Below the pieces are notes generated by a model. The model ran no database searches, was not told the DNA's origin, and worked only from the letters and a program-made list of their open reading frames with translations. From Taeniopygia guttata (taxonomy: Eukaryota > Chordata > Aves > Passeriformes > Estrildidae), in the NCBI RefSeq assembly GCF_048771995.1, contig NC_133036.1:19565001-19629000 (forward strand): DNA of 64,000 nt. Direction: 5' to 3'. Shown piece by piece: positions 35,901-43,263 of this stretch. Within the stretch, counting starts at the first letter, position 1. Every line of letters starts with the position of its first letter. A program made the translations under genes and the position numbers.

Positions 35901-36959
35901 GCCTGCTGAGCCACAGCTCTGCTGCCTTAATTACTCTGGACTCTCAGAGCAAAGGCTGCAACCACAGCCTGCAGTCACAGCCTGTGGGCTGTAGGGCAGT
36001 AGGGCACAATCCTCTTCTTAAGGTACATATAGAGTGAGTGCAGCAAGGGTTATAGTCAGTAAATAAATAAACTTCAAAAACAATTGCAATACATCAACTC
36101 TTCAAGCTTAAAAGTGTGTTAAATGAAATGGTGGAAAGAGGCTTATTTTTTTTTAAAGGAAAGTGATAATTATAGTAATTTAAAAATTAGTGCAGTATAT
36201 ATCTTCTTTTAACATAGTACACTTATATTAAAGATCTATGAAATATAAGTAGACTTGGATTCTACCTTCATTCAACCTGCTAGTATATTTTAATGGATGA
36301 CCAAAATTGATATATCAATTCACTTACATTTTTTATTTGGCTGCATGCAGTGCTGAAGATAATTATGTATTATATATTCTGCATATTTAAGAATTTTTTT
36401 CTGATAAAGCAAAATTTGATATACATAAAGTTAGTTTCTGAAGAAGTTACAAAATGTTTCTTGCTACAGGAAAACTCTGAAGGATCACACTGAAGTGACC
36501 CATCCTTCAGTTTATTTTGCAGTTAAGTTTTACTTTTTTTTTTTTTAATTCAGCGTCTCAGATGAGAGAGGTCGCAACTTGCATGGGTCTGTGTGCTCGC
36601 CCATTTTTACTCTCTGTGTCTGTACATGGAGAGAAAGTGTATGCAAAACTAACTTTTGAAGTAGCAGCTTCTTGATCTTCTTTTATAGTGGGAAGTACTG
36701 AAGGGCATTTTTGCCTCCTACGAGATTTATCAGGCACTTCTGAAATAATTCCAATCTAGGGACTTCTAGATAAGTAGCATATTTTACTGTTGTTTAAATA
36801 TGACCTGCTAACCTGCTAACTGCCGTCTGTTTTTTCTTCTCTTTTGCAGGAGCTGCTGCACAGGAAGTTATCAAAGTCATTACAGGGCAGTTTGTAATTT
36901 TTAATAACACCTTTATTTACAGTGGAATGTCACAGACTTCAGCAACTTTCCAGCTGTAG
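23907..36959 (+). CDS. NAE1: NEDD8-activating enzyme E1 regulatory subunit, complete, twenty coding exons
   Basis: NAE1 (APP-BP1) pairs with UBA3 to form the E1 that adenylates NEDD8 and starts cullin neddylation. It holds one half of the split adenylation fold and lacks the catalytic cysteine, which is on UBA3. Joining the twenty exons listed separately gives 532 codons plus TAG (human 534). All introns are GT-AG and all junctions in phase, with the same exon count as human NAE1. Landmarks are the N-terminal [17 protein letters not shown] motif, [94 protein letters not shown] and the end [12 protein letters not shown]. The two missing residues are at the N-terminus (MARPGPKEQ versus MAQLGKLLKEQ). 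Identity to human is high throughout except for the segment around 400-410. It starts inside a CpG island. Intron 1 holds two CR1 pieces and microsatellites, and intron 10 holds a candidate cassette exon. Confidence 0.97.
23961..24030. repeat. 10-bp GC-rich tandem repeat in NAE1 intron 1
   Basis: Seven units in perfect 10-bp register starting 7 bp after the exon 1 donor: one variant, three GGACCGGCAC, two CGCCCGGCAC and one degenerate unit. Confidence 0.9.
24182..24375. repeat. AT-rich low-complexity / (TA)n microsatellite
   Basis: Nearly 200 bp of TATA- and TATG-rich sequence in NAE1 intron 1, including an uninterrupted (TA)n run near 24353-24370. It marks the sharp edge of the CpG island. 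Confidence 0.85.
24398..24672 (+). mobile_element. CR1 LINE 3' end (first of two)
   Basis: Starts at the CR1 phrase GATGGAGCCAGGCTCTG, continues through GAGAGGCTGTGGAGTCTCC and ends TTCTTGGGTTCTGTGA, matching the CR1 3' terminus. Plus orientation, 5'-truncated, no protein capacity. Confidence 0.75.
24740..25171 (+). mobile_element. CR1 LINE 3' end (second of two)
   Basis: CR1 3' region: CATCTCTGGTGAGGAGAGAC, then CATGAGGAAGAACTCGTTT, TTGCCCAGGGAGCTGTGGAG, and the terminal CCCTTCCAACCC...ATTCTGTGA. It is 5'-truncated and less decayed than the first copy. Confidence 0.85.
25708..25811 (+). CDS. NAE1: NAE1 exon 2 (residues 16-51)
   Basis: Acceptor AATACAG, donor GTCAGT. Encodes [20 protein letters not shown] and [15 protein letters not shown], the first part of the Rossmann-like adenylation fold. 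Confidence 0.96.
25904..25964 (+). CDS. NAE1: NAE1 exon 3 (residues 51-71)
   Basis: Acceptor CAAAG, donor GTAGGT. Encodes [19 protein letters not shown]. Confidence 0.95.
26855..26885 (+). CDS. NAE1: NAE1 exon 4 (residues 71-81)
   Basis: Only 31 nt, between TTTTCAG and GTAAGG, encoding [10 protein letters not shown]. It is recognised from the human counterpart FFLQRSSIGK and the phase match. Confidence 0.92.
27518..27589 (+). CDS. NAE1: NAE1 exon 5 (residues 82-105)
   Basis: Acceptor AAACAG, donor GTTTGT. Encodes [20 protein letters not shown] and FVEE. Confidence 0.95.
27898..27977 (+). CDS. NAE1: NAE1 exon 6 (residues 106-132)
   Basis: Acceptor ATTTAG, donor GTAAGA. Encodes [20 protein letters not shown] and ATQLPE. 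Confidence 0.95.
28533..28642 (+). CDS. NAE1: NAE1 exon 7 (residues 132-169)
   Basis: Acceptor CTTTACAG, donor GTTAGA. Encodes [34 protein letters not shown]. Confidence 0.95.
28977..29086 (+). CDS. NAE1: NAE1 exon 8 (residues 169-205)
   Basis: Acceptor TTCACAG, donor GTTGGT. Encodes [20 protein letters not shown] and the linker to YDLERMDKK. Confidence 0.95.
29663..29725 (+). CDS. NAE1: NAE1 exon 9 (residues 206-226)
   Basis: 63 nt, acceptor ATTACAG, donor GTATGT. Encodes [20 protein letters not shown] plus E. Confidence 0.95.
29965..30028 (+). CDS. NAE1: NAE1 exon 10 (residues 227-248)
   Basis: Acceptor AATTTAG, donor GTAATC. Encodes [20 protein letters not shown] and Q, ending in phase 1. 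Confidence 0.94.
31015..31056 (+). other. Candidate in-frame cassette exon of NAE1
   Basis: A 42-nt segment in intron 10, preceded by a T-rich tract and GGTGGTAG and followed by GTAAGAC. It has no stop in the frame set by exon 10 and would insert [14 protein letters not shown] between the Gln-Gly of exons 10 and 11 without shifting the frame. It is not part of the human protein. Only transcript data can show whether it is used. Confidence 0.35.
31124..31215 (+). CDS. NAE1: NAE1 exon 11 (residues 248-278)
   Basis: Acceptor CAATAAG, donor GTAAAA. Encodes [20 protein letters not shown] and [10 protein letters not shown]. Confidence 0.95.
32397..32456 (+). CDS. NAE1: NAE1 exon 12 (residues 279-298)
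   Basis: 60 nt, acceptor TTCATAG, donor GTATGA. Encodes [20 protein letters not shown], aligned with human [20 protein letters not shown]. Confidence 0.94.
32544..32677 (+). CDS. NAE1: NAE1 exon 13 (residues 299-343)
   Basis: Acceptor CTTGTAG, donor GTAAGT. Encodes [19 protein letters not shown] and [19 protein letters not shown]. Confidence 0.95.
32820..32895 (+). CDS. NAE1: NAE1 exon 14 (residues 343-368)
   Basis: Acceptor TTACCAG, donor GTGAGT. Encodes [20 protein letters not shown] and QSLGK. Confidence 0.95.
33154..33193 (+). CDS. NAE1: NAE1 exon 15 (residues 369-382)
   Basis: 40 nt, acceptor CTTTTAG, donor GTGAGT. Encodes [13 protein letters not shown], aligned with human APESISEKELKLL. 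Confidence 0.92.
34153..34239 (+). CDS. NAE1: NAE1 exon 16 (residues 382-411)
   Basis: Acceptor TGCCCAG, donor GTAAGT. Encodes [19 protein letters not shown] then [10 protein letters not shown], the only part clearly unlike human (YGLDTINKDEI). The exon is much richer in G+C than its neighbours. Confidence 0.93.
35126..35218 (+). CDS. NAE1: NAE1 exon 17 (residues 411-442)
   Basis: Acceptor TTTTCAG, donor GTATGT. Encodes [19 protein letters not shown] and [11 protein letters not shown]. Confidence 0.95.
35627..35741 (+). CDS. NAE1: NAE1 exon 18 (residues 442-480)
   Basis: Acceptor TTTTCAG, donor GTAAGT. Encodes [20 protein letters not shown] and the KDDYVHE segment. Confidence 0.95.
35816..35865 (+). 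CDS. NAE1: NAE1 exon 19 (residues 480-497)
   Basis: 50 nt, acceptor TGTGCAG, donor GTAAGA. Encodes [16 protein letters not shown]. Confidence 0.94.
36850..36959 (+). CDS. NAE1: NAE1 exon 20 (residues 497-532 and stop)
   Basis: Acceptor TTTTGCAG. Encodes [19 protein letters not shown] and [13 protein letters not shown], then TAG at 36957-36959, identical in length and end to human. Confidence 0.96.
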
Positions 36960-37090
36960 GATAAGCTCTTGAATTCGATGCCTCCAGGTGCTGCTGCTGC
37001 TAAATTTACAGTTTTTACAGTATTTACAGTTCTGTAAATACTTTGGTGTTCTGCCACTGACTGGACTGTTCTGTTCTGTATTACTTGCCA

Positions 37091-37154
37091 ATTAAAGTTC
37101 CTTTATTTATAATTATCTTCTTTTAGTCATTGTTGTTTCCTGAGGACAAATAAA
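37091..37154 (+). terminator. NAE1: NAE1 poly(A) signals
   Basis: ATTAAA at 37091-37096 and AATAAA at 37149-37154, giving a short 3' UTR of about 150-210 nt. A TTGTTGTTTCCTG stretch lies between them and would suit the first site. Confidence 0.65.
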
Positions 37155-37618
37155 ATCATACTATATCATGACAATTTTTTAAAATCTAGAATTTTTGGCT
37201 CACGTCTGAAAGAAAAAGGCAGTAGCTGTTTTTGGCAGGCTAAGTTGCATTTACAAATTGGATCACCTTTTTGGCAGTAGAACTGCATTTTTTCTTATAA
37301 AAGCTGCTCATCAGCTTGAGTGAGGAGAAGACGCAAAGGATGAGAGAGGCTGGTGGAGCTCTGATGGTCTGAGGATCCAATGGTGCAAAGAGCTGGAAGG
37401 TGAAATACCTTTCAATGAGTTCAGGGTCATTAGGGAAAGGGAGTGTGTGCCTGAAAGCTCAGTTCTGTCAGCCATATTCACCTAGTAAAAGGTTTTTTTC
37501 CTGCACCTGTGTGTGTGGCCAATGCCAAGGGATGGCAGCTCTTTCTGTTGTGGGGGCATTGCAGCCTCCAACTGCAGAGTATGCAAATTGAGCTGCATTG
37601 AAATGTGTTTTCCAGATT
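37155..37618. other. Intergenic spacer after NAE1
   Basis: No exons were recognised. The only long frames continue from the CR1 fragment to the right. Confidence 0.4.
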
Positions 37619-38455
37619 TGGGGCTGATCCTGGTTAACATCTTTATTGATGATCTGGGGGTGGGGATTGAGAGCACCCTCAGTAAATCTGCAGATGCCCA
37701 GTTGGGTGGGAGTGTGGATCTGCTGCAGGACACGAAGGCTCTGCAGTGAGACTTGGACAGACTCAATCAATGGGCCAAGGACAAGGGTGTGAGGTTCCAC
37801 AAGGCCAAGTGGCACATCCTGCAGGTCACCAGCCACCTCAGTGTGAGCCAAAGCGTGCCCAAGGGGGCAAGAGGCCAATGGCACCCGGCCTGTACCAGCA
37901 GCAGGGTGGGCAGCAGGACCAGGGCAGTGCCTGCCCCTCTGCGCTGGGCACTGCTGAGGCCACACCTCGAGTGCTGTGCCCAGCTCTGGGCCCTGGGGAA
38001 AAAGGACATTGAGGGGCTGAGCGTGTCCAGAGAAGGGCAGCAGGGCTCACAAAGGGTCTAGAAAACATGTCCCATGAGGAGTAGCTGAGGGAGCTGGTTT
38101 GTTCAGTCTGGAGAAGAGCGAGGGACCTCACCGCTCCCTCCCACTCCCTGACAGGAGCGTGCAGTGAGGTGAGGCCACTCTCTTCTGCTGGGCCTGCAGT
38201 GAGAACCAGAGGAAGTGGCCTCACATTGAGAGGAAATTCAGGTTTGATTTTAGAAAAACAATTTTTCACTGTTCAGGCATTCAGGCCTGGGAATAGGATG
38301 CCCAGGGAAGTGGTGGAGTTGCCATCCCTGGAGGTGTTAAACAGACCTCTGGGTCTGACACCGGGAAATGGTTTTGGGTTTGCAGTGGCAGTGCTGGGCT
38401 GACGTTGAACTGGATGATCTTAAAGATTTCTTTCACCCCTGACGGTTCTGCAATT
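37619..38455 (+). mobile_element. CR1 LINE, 5'-truncated, reaching the 3' end
   Basis: The left part encodes a decayed piece of the CR1 reverse transcriptase: [33 protein letters not shown], then RLNQWAKDKGVRFHKAKW, matching the CR1 motifs around FADDTKLGG and RWAEANCMRFNKAK. The rest follows the CR1 3' region (CTCTGGGCCCTGGGGAAAAA, GTCCAGAGAAGGGCAGCAGG) and ends near ATGATCTTAAAGA. Several changes interrupt the reading frame. Confidence 0.85.
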
Positions 38456-38700
38456 CCAAGCGCTTCCCGCCTGGCTGAGGGAATGCTCAGAGCTGTCCCA
38501 GTCCGAGGCTGCCGCGCCCGGAGGCGCTCGGGCGGCGCTGCGGCTGCGGCGTCTCCTGAGGGGCCGGGCCGGGGGCTGCCCTCAGATCCGCGGGATCCCA
38601 CCCCTCAGCCCGGCGGGGCCTCCGCTGTGCTTCAGCCTGGAGATCCCGTTCCTCAATCCGGTGATCCCTCCCTTCAGCCCGGTGGGGCCTTCGTTGTCCC
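38456..38700. other. GC-rich, CpG-bearing left flank of minisatellite
   Basis: A GC-rich segment with many CpGs joins the CR1 3' end to the minisatellite and contains early degenerate units of the repeat. No gene is recognised. Confidence 0.45.
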
Positions 38701-39566
38701 TCAGCCCGGCCATCCCATCCCTCAGCCCAGATCCCATCCCTCAGCCCAGATCCCATCCCTCAGCCCGCAGATCCCACTCTCAGCCCGGCCATCCCATCCC
38801 TCAGCCCGCAGATCCCACCCGTCAGCCCGGCTATCTCACCCCTTAGCCCGGCCATCTCGTCCCTCAGCCCGCAGATCCCACCCCTCAGCCCGCAGATCCC
38901 ATCCCTCAGCCCGCAGATCCCACCCCTCAGCCCGCAGGTCCCATCACTCAGCCCGGCTATCTCATCCCTCAGCCCGGCCATCCCATCCCTCAGCCCGCAG
39001 ATCCCATCCCTCAGCCCGCAGATCCCACCCCTCAGCCCGCAGATCCCATCCCTCAGCCCGCAGATCCCATCACTCAGCCCGGCCATCCCATCCCTCAGCC
39101 CGCAGATCCCATCCCTCAGCCCGCAGATCCCATCCCTCAGCCCGCAGATCCCACCCCTCAGCCCGCAGATCCCATCCCTCAGCCCGGCCATCCCACCCCT
39201 CAGCCCGGCCATCCCACCCCTCAGCCCGCAGATCCCATCCCTCAGCCCGGCTATCTCATCCCTCAGCCCGCAGATCCCACCCCTCAGCCCGGCCATCCCA
39301 CCCCTCAGCCCGCAGGTCCCATCCCTCAGCCCGCAGATCATCCCATCCCTCAGCCCGCAGATCCCACCCCTCAGCCCGCAGATCCCACCCCTCAGCCCGC
39401 AGATCCCACCCCTCAGCCCGGCCATCCCACCCCTCAGCCCGCAGGTCCCATCCCTCAGCCCGCAGATCCCACCCCTCAGCCCGCAGATCCCACCCCTCAG
39501 CCCGCAGATCCCATCCCTCAGCCCGCAGATCCCATCCCTCAGCCCGCAGGTCCCACCCCTCAGCCG
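38696..39566. repeat. 21-bp minisatellite, about 37-40 units
   Basis: A 21-bp unit of the pattern CAGATCCCATCCCTCAGCCC plus G repeats head to tail. The first few units are irregular and about 37 successive ones are clean. Variants affect the first five bases (CAGAT, CAGGT, GCCAT, GCTAT) and the centre (CCATCC, CCACCC, CTCATCC); one unit near 39345 carries a 3-bp insertion. Because 21 is a multiple of three, both strands are open for hundreds of codons, with 7-residue repeats like RSHPSAR on plus and CGLRDGI on minus, so these frames are not evidence of a protein. The minus strand is G-rich with three GGG runs per unit. Confidence 0.95.
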
Positions 39567-39649
39567 GGCAGCGCTCGGCACTGAGCGCCCGCCTCGCCTT
39601 GGGGTGTGCCCGGAGCCGCCCTCGCCGCCGGATCGCAGGTACCTGAGCT

Positions 39650-41129
39650 GTGCCCCATTTCCCGCCTCGGGACTCCCCAGCCCTCCCACAGAAGAATGCA
39701 GCTGCTGTTTCATCTTTAGACTGTTGCCTCCCCCCCCCACACCCCCCTTTTTATTTTAAATCTTTTATATGTTCTTTCCCTTTTATATTTGGGCTGATCT
39801 GGAGTGGTTGCTAAGACTTCAGAGTGGAGCTCTGATAATGAGCTGTAAATCACACACGGCTCATCTGAGGGAGGAGGGTGCGAGGGAGATGAAATAGGCC
39901 AGGACACTCCCAAGTCCTGTTGCACAGCGCAGCGTCCTCACGGCCTCAGCTGCTGCTGTGGGGTTTGGTTTCCACAGGACGCCAACAACCCGCACTTCTC
40001 CCCTCTGGGATTTGGTCCCTGGGTTTCCAAGGATAAGTCCCACCGAGGCTGGCTGGTCTACTGACCGTGCCAGCCATGTGCTCTAGGGCTGCTGAGCACA
40101 CAGACTGACAGATCTGCACTTCTCCAGGAGTGGTTTCTGAGGTTTGAAGCGATGTTACTGGGTTGTTTTCCATAACTGATGGAGAATTACATGCAACATT
40201 CGTGCGATGTTTGTTGAAGCAAATTTATTTTCCTGTCTTTCCACCTTGCCCTGTGATGCAGCAACAGAGGGTGAGCTATTTGCATCTAATTAATGTAGGC
40301 TGGCTTATAAATACTATTTTGTGTACCTTTGTAGGTTGCAAAAGCAAAAAAGATCCAGGTGAGGCCAGGATGTGTCCTTGTATACATACAGTTTTAAACC
40401 CTTTGTGCTTCCTAAATAGTATAATTGTATAAACATGTATTAAATTAAACTCTTCTGAAATGCAATTAGCTCCCGAGTGAACTCATTTTTACAGCCTTCC
40501 TTTTGTTCGGGTGGTTTTCGTTTTTTCTTAGGCTGGTGGAGTGGTGGCAGTAGGACAAAAAGAGGTGAGGAAGGCTCACAAGCTTTTCCTTGTTGTGGCA
40601 GGGTTGGATTTGCAGGAAAATGAAATGCATGTCTGTTCTCACTTCTGAAAGGCTGCAGGGAGATGAACTCTCTCAATTCTATGGGGGCGATCAGTAACTG
40701 AAGAGAAAGCAGGGCTGGCTGTCTTCTTTAAGATGACAATGATTCTGCTTTGAGCCTTTGCTCCACTTTGAGAAGGAAAACGAATCCATTATTAAGCTGG
40801 ATTCCGTACTGATTTAAAGTTTCTACCTGAACTAAGTAATTTTTTTAGGGTTTTTTCCATTTAGCACTTCTGCATTCTGAAAGAGAATGCCAAAGAAAAA
40901 TACAGGATGTGATAATGTCCATCTTCTGGAGCACTAATCCCTGGGTGCTGATTAGGTGATAAACCATTACACCAGGAAATTGCTTCTGCTCCCTGTGTGT
41001 CCCTAAGAAGAAGGAGAAGCTGTATGTTACTCCCAGGACCTGCAGCTGGCTGGTTGCCACTGGTGCTATGCGCTGAACACGAACTGCTGAGACCTTGGGT
41101 TTTCCCGTGGAGAAGGAGCAGCTGAGGGC
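39650..41129. other. Intergenic, upstream of HYDIN CpG island
   Basis: AT-rich sequence without recognised exons. A segment at 40865-40940 resembles one at 41505-41581 on the other side of the CpG island. Confidence 0.4.
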
Positions 41130-41350
41130 GAGGGTCTGGCCGGTCACGTTCCGGGCCCCGGAGCGGATTCCTCCCGCTTCCGCCCAGGGACGAGGGGGCA
41201 CCGAGGCCGGAGCGAGCGGGGACCGAGGCCTGCCCGGCGCCCCCGGCCCGGCCCGGCCCCACCGGCGGTTCCGCGGTTGCCGGGCAACGCGAGCGGGCCC
41301 GCGGCGTCTGTGAGGCGCTGCGGCCTCAGTGCCCGCGGAGCGCGTTCCTG
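41130..41350 (+). promoter_or_regulatory. HYDIN: CpG island, probable HYDIN promoter
   Basis: A compact, dense CpG block about 1.8 kb upstream of the first HYDIN coding exon, containing a perfect X-box. A noncoding first exon spliced to the ATG exon at 43192 is likely but cannot be drawn from sequence alone. Confidence 0.55.
41276..41288 (+). promoter_or_regulatory. RFX X-box
   Basis: GTTGCCGGGCAAC is a perfect inverted repeat (GTTGCC-G-GGCAAC) and fits the RFX-factor consensus GTNRCC-N(0-3)-RGYAAC that controls cilium genes. It lies in the CpG island upstream of HYDIN, a motile-cilium gene, so RFX2/RFX3 control is a natural reading. Confidence 0.75.
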
Positions 41351-43191
41351 GGCTGGCTGTGCGCAGCCTGGGCTCCTGTAGGCGGCTACGCTCGGCGATT
41401 CGCCCAGTTCATTGTCCTGAACTCGCAGACCGCTGGTGTCTGCGAGGGTGTCCTGAATTTCGTTTGACGGTAAAGATTGACTAAAGTTGTACTTTTGGTT
41501 TTGACACATCTGTGCTCTGAAGGAGAAATTCCAGAGGGAAATACAGGGTGTGATAATACCAGTCTTCTGGTGCAGCAGTCCAGTGGCATGCATGTACAGC
41601 TGAGTGGATGAATATGGTCCACCGATTGCGCTTTTTTTTTTTTTTCAAAATTTGCTTTTGAAGAAAGGCAAAATTTCCTAAATATACTAGTCTATACATT
41701 TTTTTTCCTATAGCGATTACTTAAACTGCTTAAAGTTGAATGAGTTCTATTCAAGTTTCAGTAGGTTGTTATGATCTGCTTATTAAAATTATTAGGGAGA
41801 TGCCCCTGAATTAAGGTGCAAACGAGACCATATGCCAAATTCAATAGTCCGGATTTTATGTAACAGTAAATGTGAGGAAGGGAGAGAGAATTGGAGAAGG
41901 GCGTTGGAGAGGGGGAGAGAAAGAGAGTGACAGATTAAGTAGAAGGTGTCTCCATTGCATGCATCCCTCTGGAAAACAATGAAATCCTCTTCTGGTCTTC
42001 TCTGTGGTGAGGTCTCGCAAAACATAAGACTCCAGTGGATTAATGCAGATTTGGGCAAGGTGGGACTGCCCAGGTACCTCCCTGGGTCGGGCAAGTTGAA
42101 CTCTGTCTCTTGCTACTTTTCAATAATATCAAATCCTGAGCACCAGTGTATCCTTTGGGTCTGCCATGAATTGGGTTGCGGATTTTCAGCTCTGTTGTGT
42201 TACGTGGCCATGCAGTCATCTGGTGCAAGGCCTCAGGGACGGGTCTGGGGGCACTTTGGAGGTCTTTGATGGGTTATGACACCCCCTGAGCTGCCCCTCG
42301 TGGGAATGTGCCCTGGATGTGGCCTTCTGGGGCTGGGGGGTTTTAGAGCTGAGCCAGTTTGTGTGAGGGAGGATGGGTGTCCACTGCCTCTTACCAGAGG
42401 TTGCACCACACACCCTAAATTTCCTCCTTCCCCTCTGTGGATGGGAGGTTTGTGTGCAAACCTGACCTCAGCAGATGAGTCTGTGGCTATGACTCCTCCA
42501 AACTGAAGGCAGACAGCTGATTTTCAGGACAGCTGCTGGGTTTGGCTTTATTGTGGATACATCTTTCTCCCTTAGCCTTGTTTACTTTTCCCAGACCTGA
42601 GATAACAGGACAATAGTATCACCTTTATCTTGTCTCAAGTTCCCTTAGGTGGCTTAACTCACAGTCCCGAGTTCCAGTCAGGAGGCATTTTCAGGGAGGG
42701 GTGGGCTTCAGTGGTTGCAGCTTCTTTATACAGTTTTGTCACAATCGGCAAAAAGTCTGTTATAGCAATATTTAAGCCATTAGCCATAACATTCCAATCT
42801 CTCACAAGTCCTATGAGGAGCAGCTGAGAGAGTAGGGCTTGTTTAGCCTAAAAAAGAGGAGGTCCACTCGAGCTATTTTTAAGTGATATTTAAGCTACAG
42901 GTTTTTCTGTTCTAACTATTATTAATATTCAGCTTTTTAGCTCCAGGTTTCAGTATGAGCCATCTTTGATTTGCACAACATAGCCATGTAGTTCAAATAA
43001 AGTCCAGCTAGAGGCCTAACAATACTAGCTACTTGTGCCAAACAAGCTCTCAGCTACTTTCAAATCATATAAAATTTTTAGCACCAGTATATCCCTTGAA
43101 TCTGCCATGAGTTGGGTCTGGATTTTCAGAGTTCCCTTGTTGCTCCTTTTGTTGAGGCATTGTCGCTCATCTGTGACATTCTCCCTTCAAA
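41351..43191. other. HYDIN 5' region, between CpG island and first coding exon
   Basis: Probably intron 1 and/or a 5' UTR exon. It contains a short CR1 piece and one copy of a duplicated segment (42110-42190; the other copy is at 43051-43129). No coding exon was recognised. Confidence 0.4.
42800..42868 (+). mobile_element. Short CR1 fragment
   Basis: TCCTATGAGGAGCAGCTGAG followed by GGCTTGTTTAGCCTAAAAAA matches the well-known CR1 'TATGAGGAGCGGCTGAGGGA...GTTTAGTCTGGAGAAGAG' block. Truncated at both sides. Confidence 0.65.
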
Positions 43192-43263
43192 ATGACTTCT
43201 GGATTCCCGAAAAAGACACCAACACCTCATCTTTTGTCCCGGGAGATGCTGAAGTCTTTAACT
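43192..43263 (+). CDS. HYDIN: HYDIN exon with probable start codon (residues 1-24)
   Basis: ATG at 43192 with A at -3 opens MTSGFPKKTPTPHLLSREML then KSLT, with a donor GTAAGT right after. An in-frame TGA lies six codons upstream, so the coding part cannot start much earlier in this exon. Similarity to human is weak here, so the assignment rests on phase, position and the stop. Confidence 0.55.

Noticed and set aside
37619-38455. Novel genes suggested by 100-165-codon frames on both strands
   Set aside because: The sequence follows the CR1 reverse-transcriptase end and 3' region; frames on the other strand are shadows.
38405-39646. 413-codon plus-strand frame with (RSHPSAR)n repeats, and a 326-codon minus-strand frame over the same DNA
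   Set aside because: Both are created by the 21-bp minisatellite, whose unit length is a multiple of three and lacks stops in several frames; no splice sites, conservation or protein family supports them.
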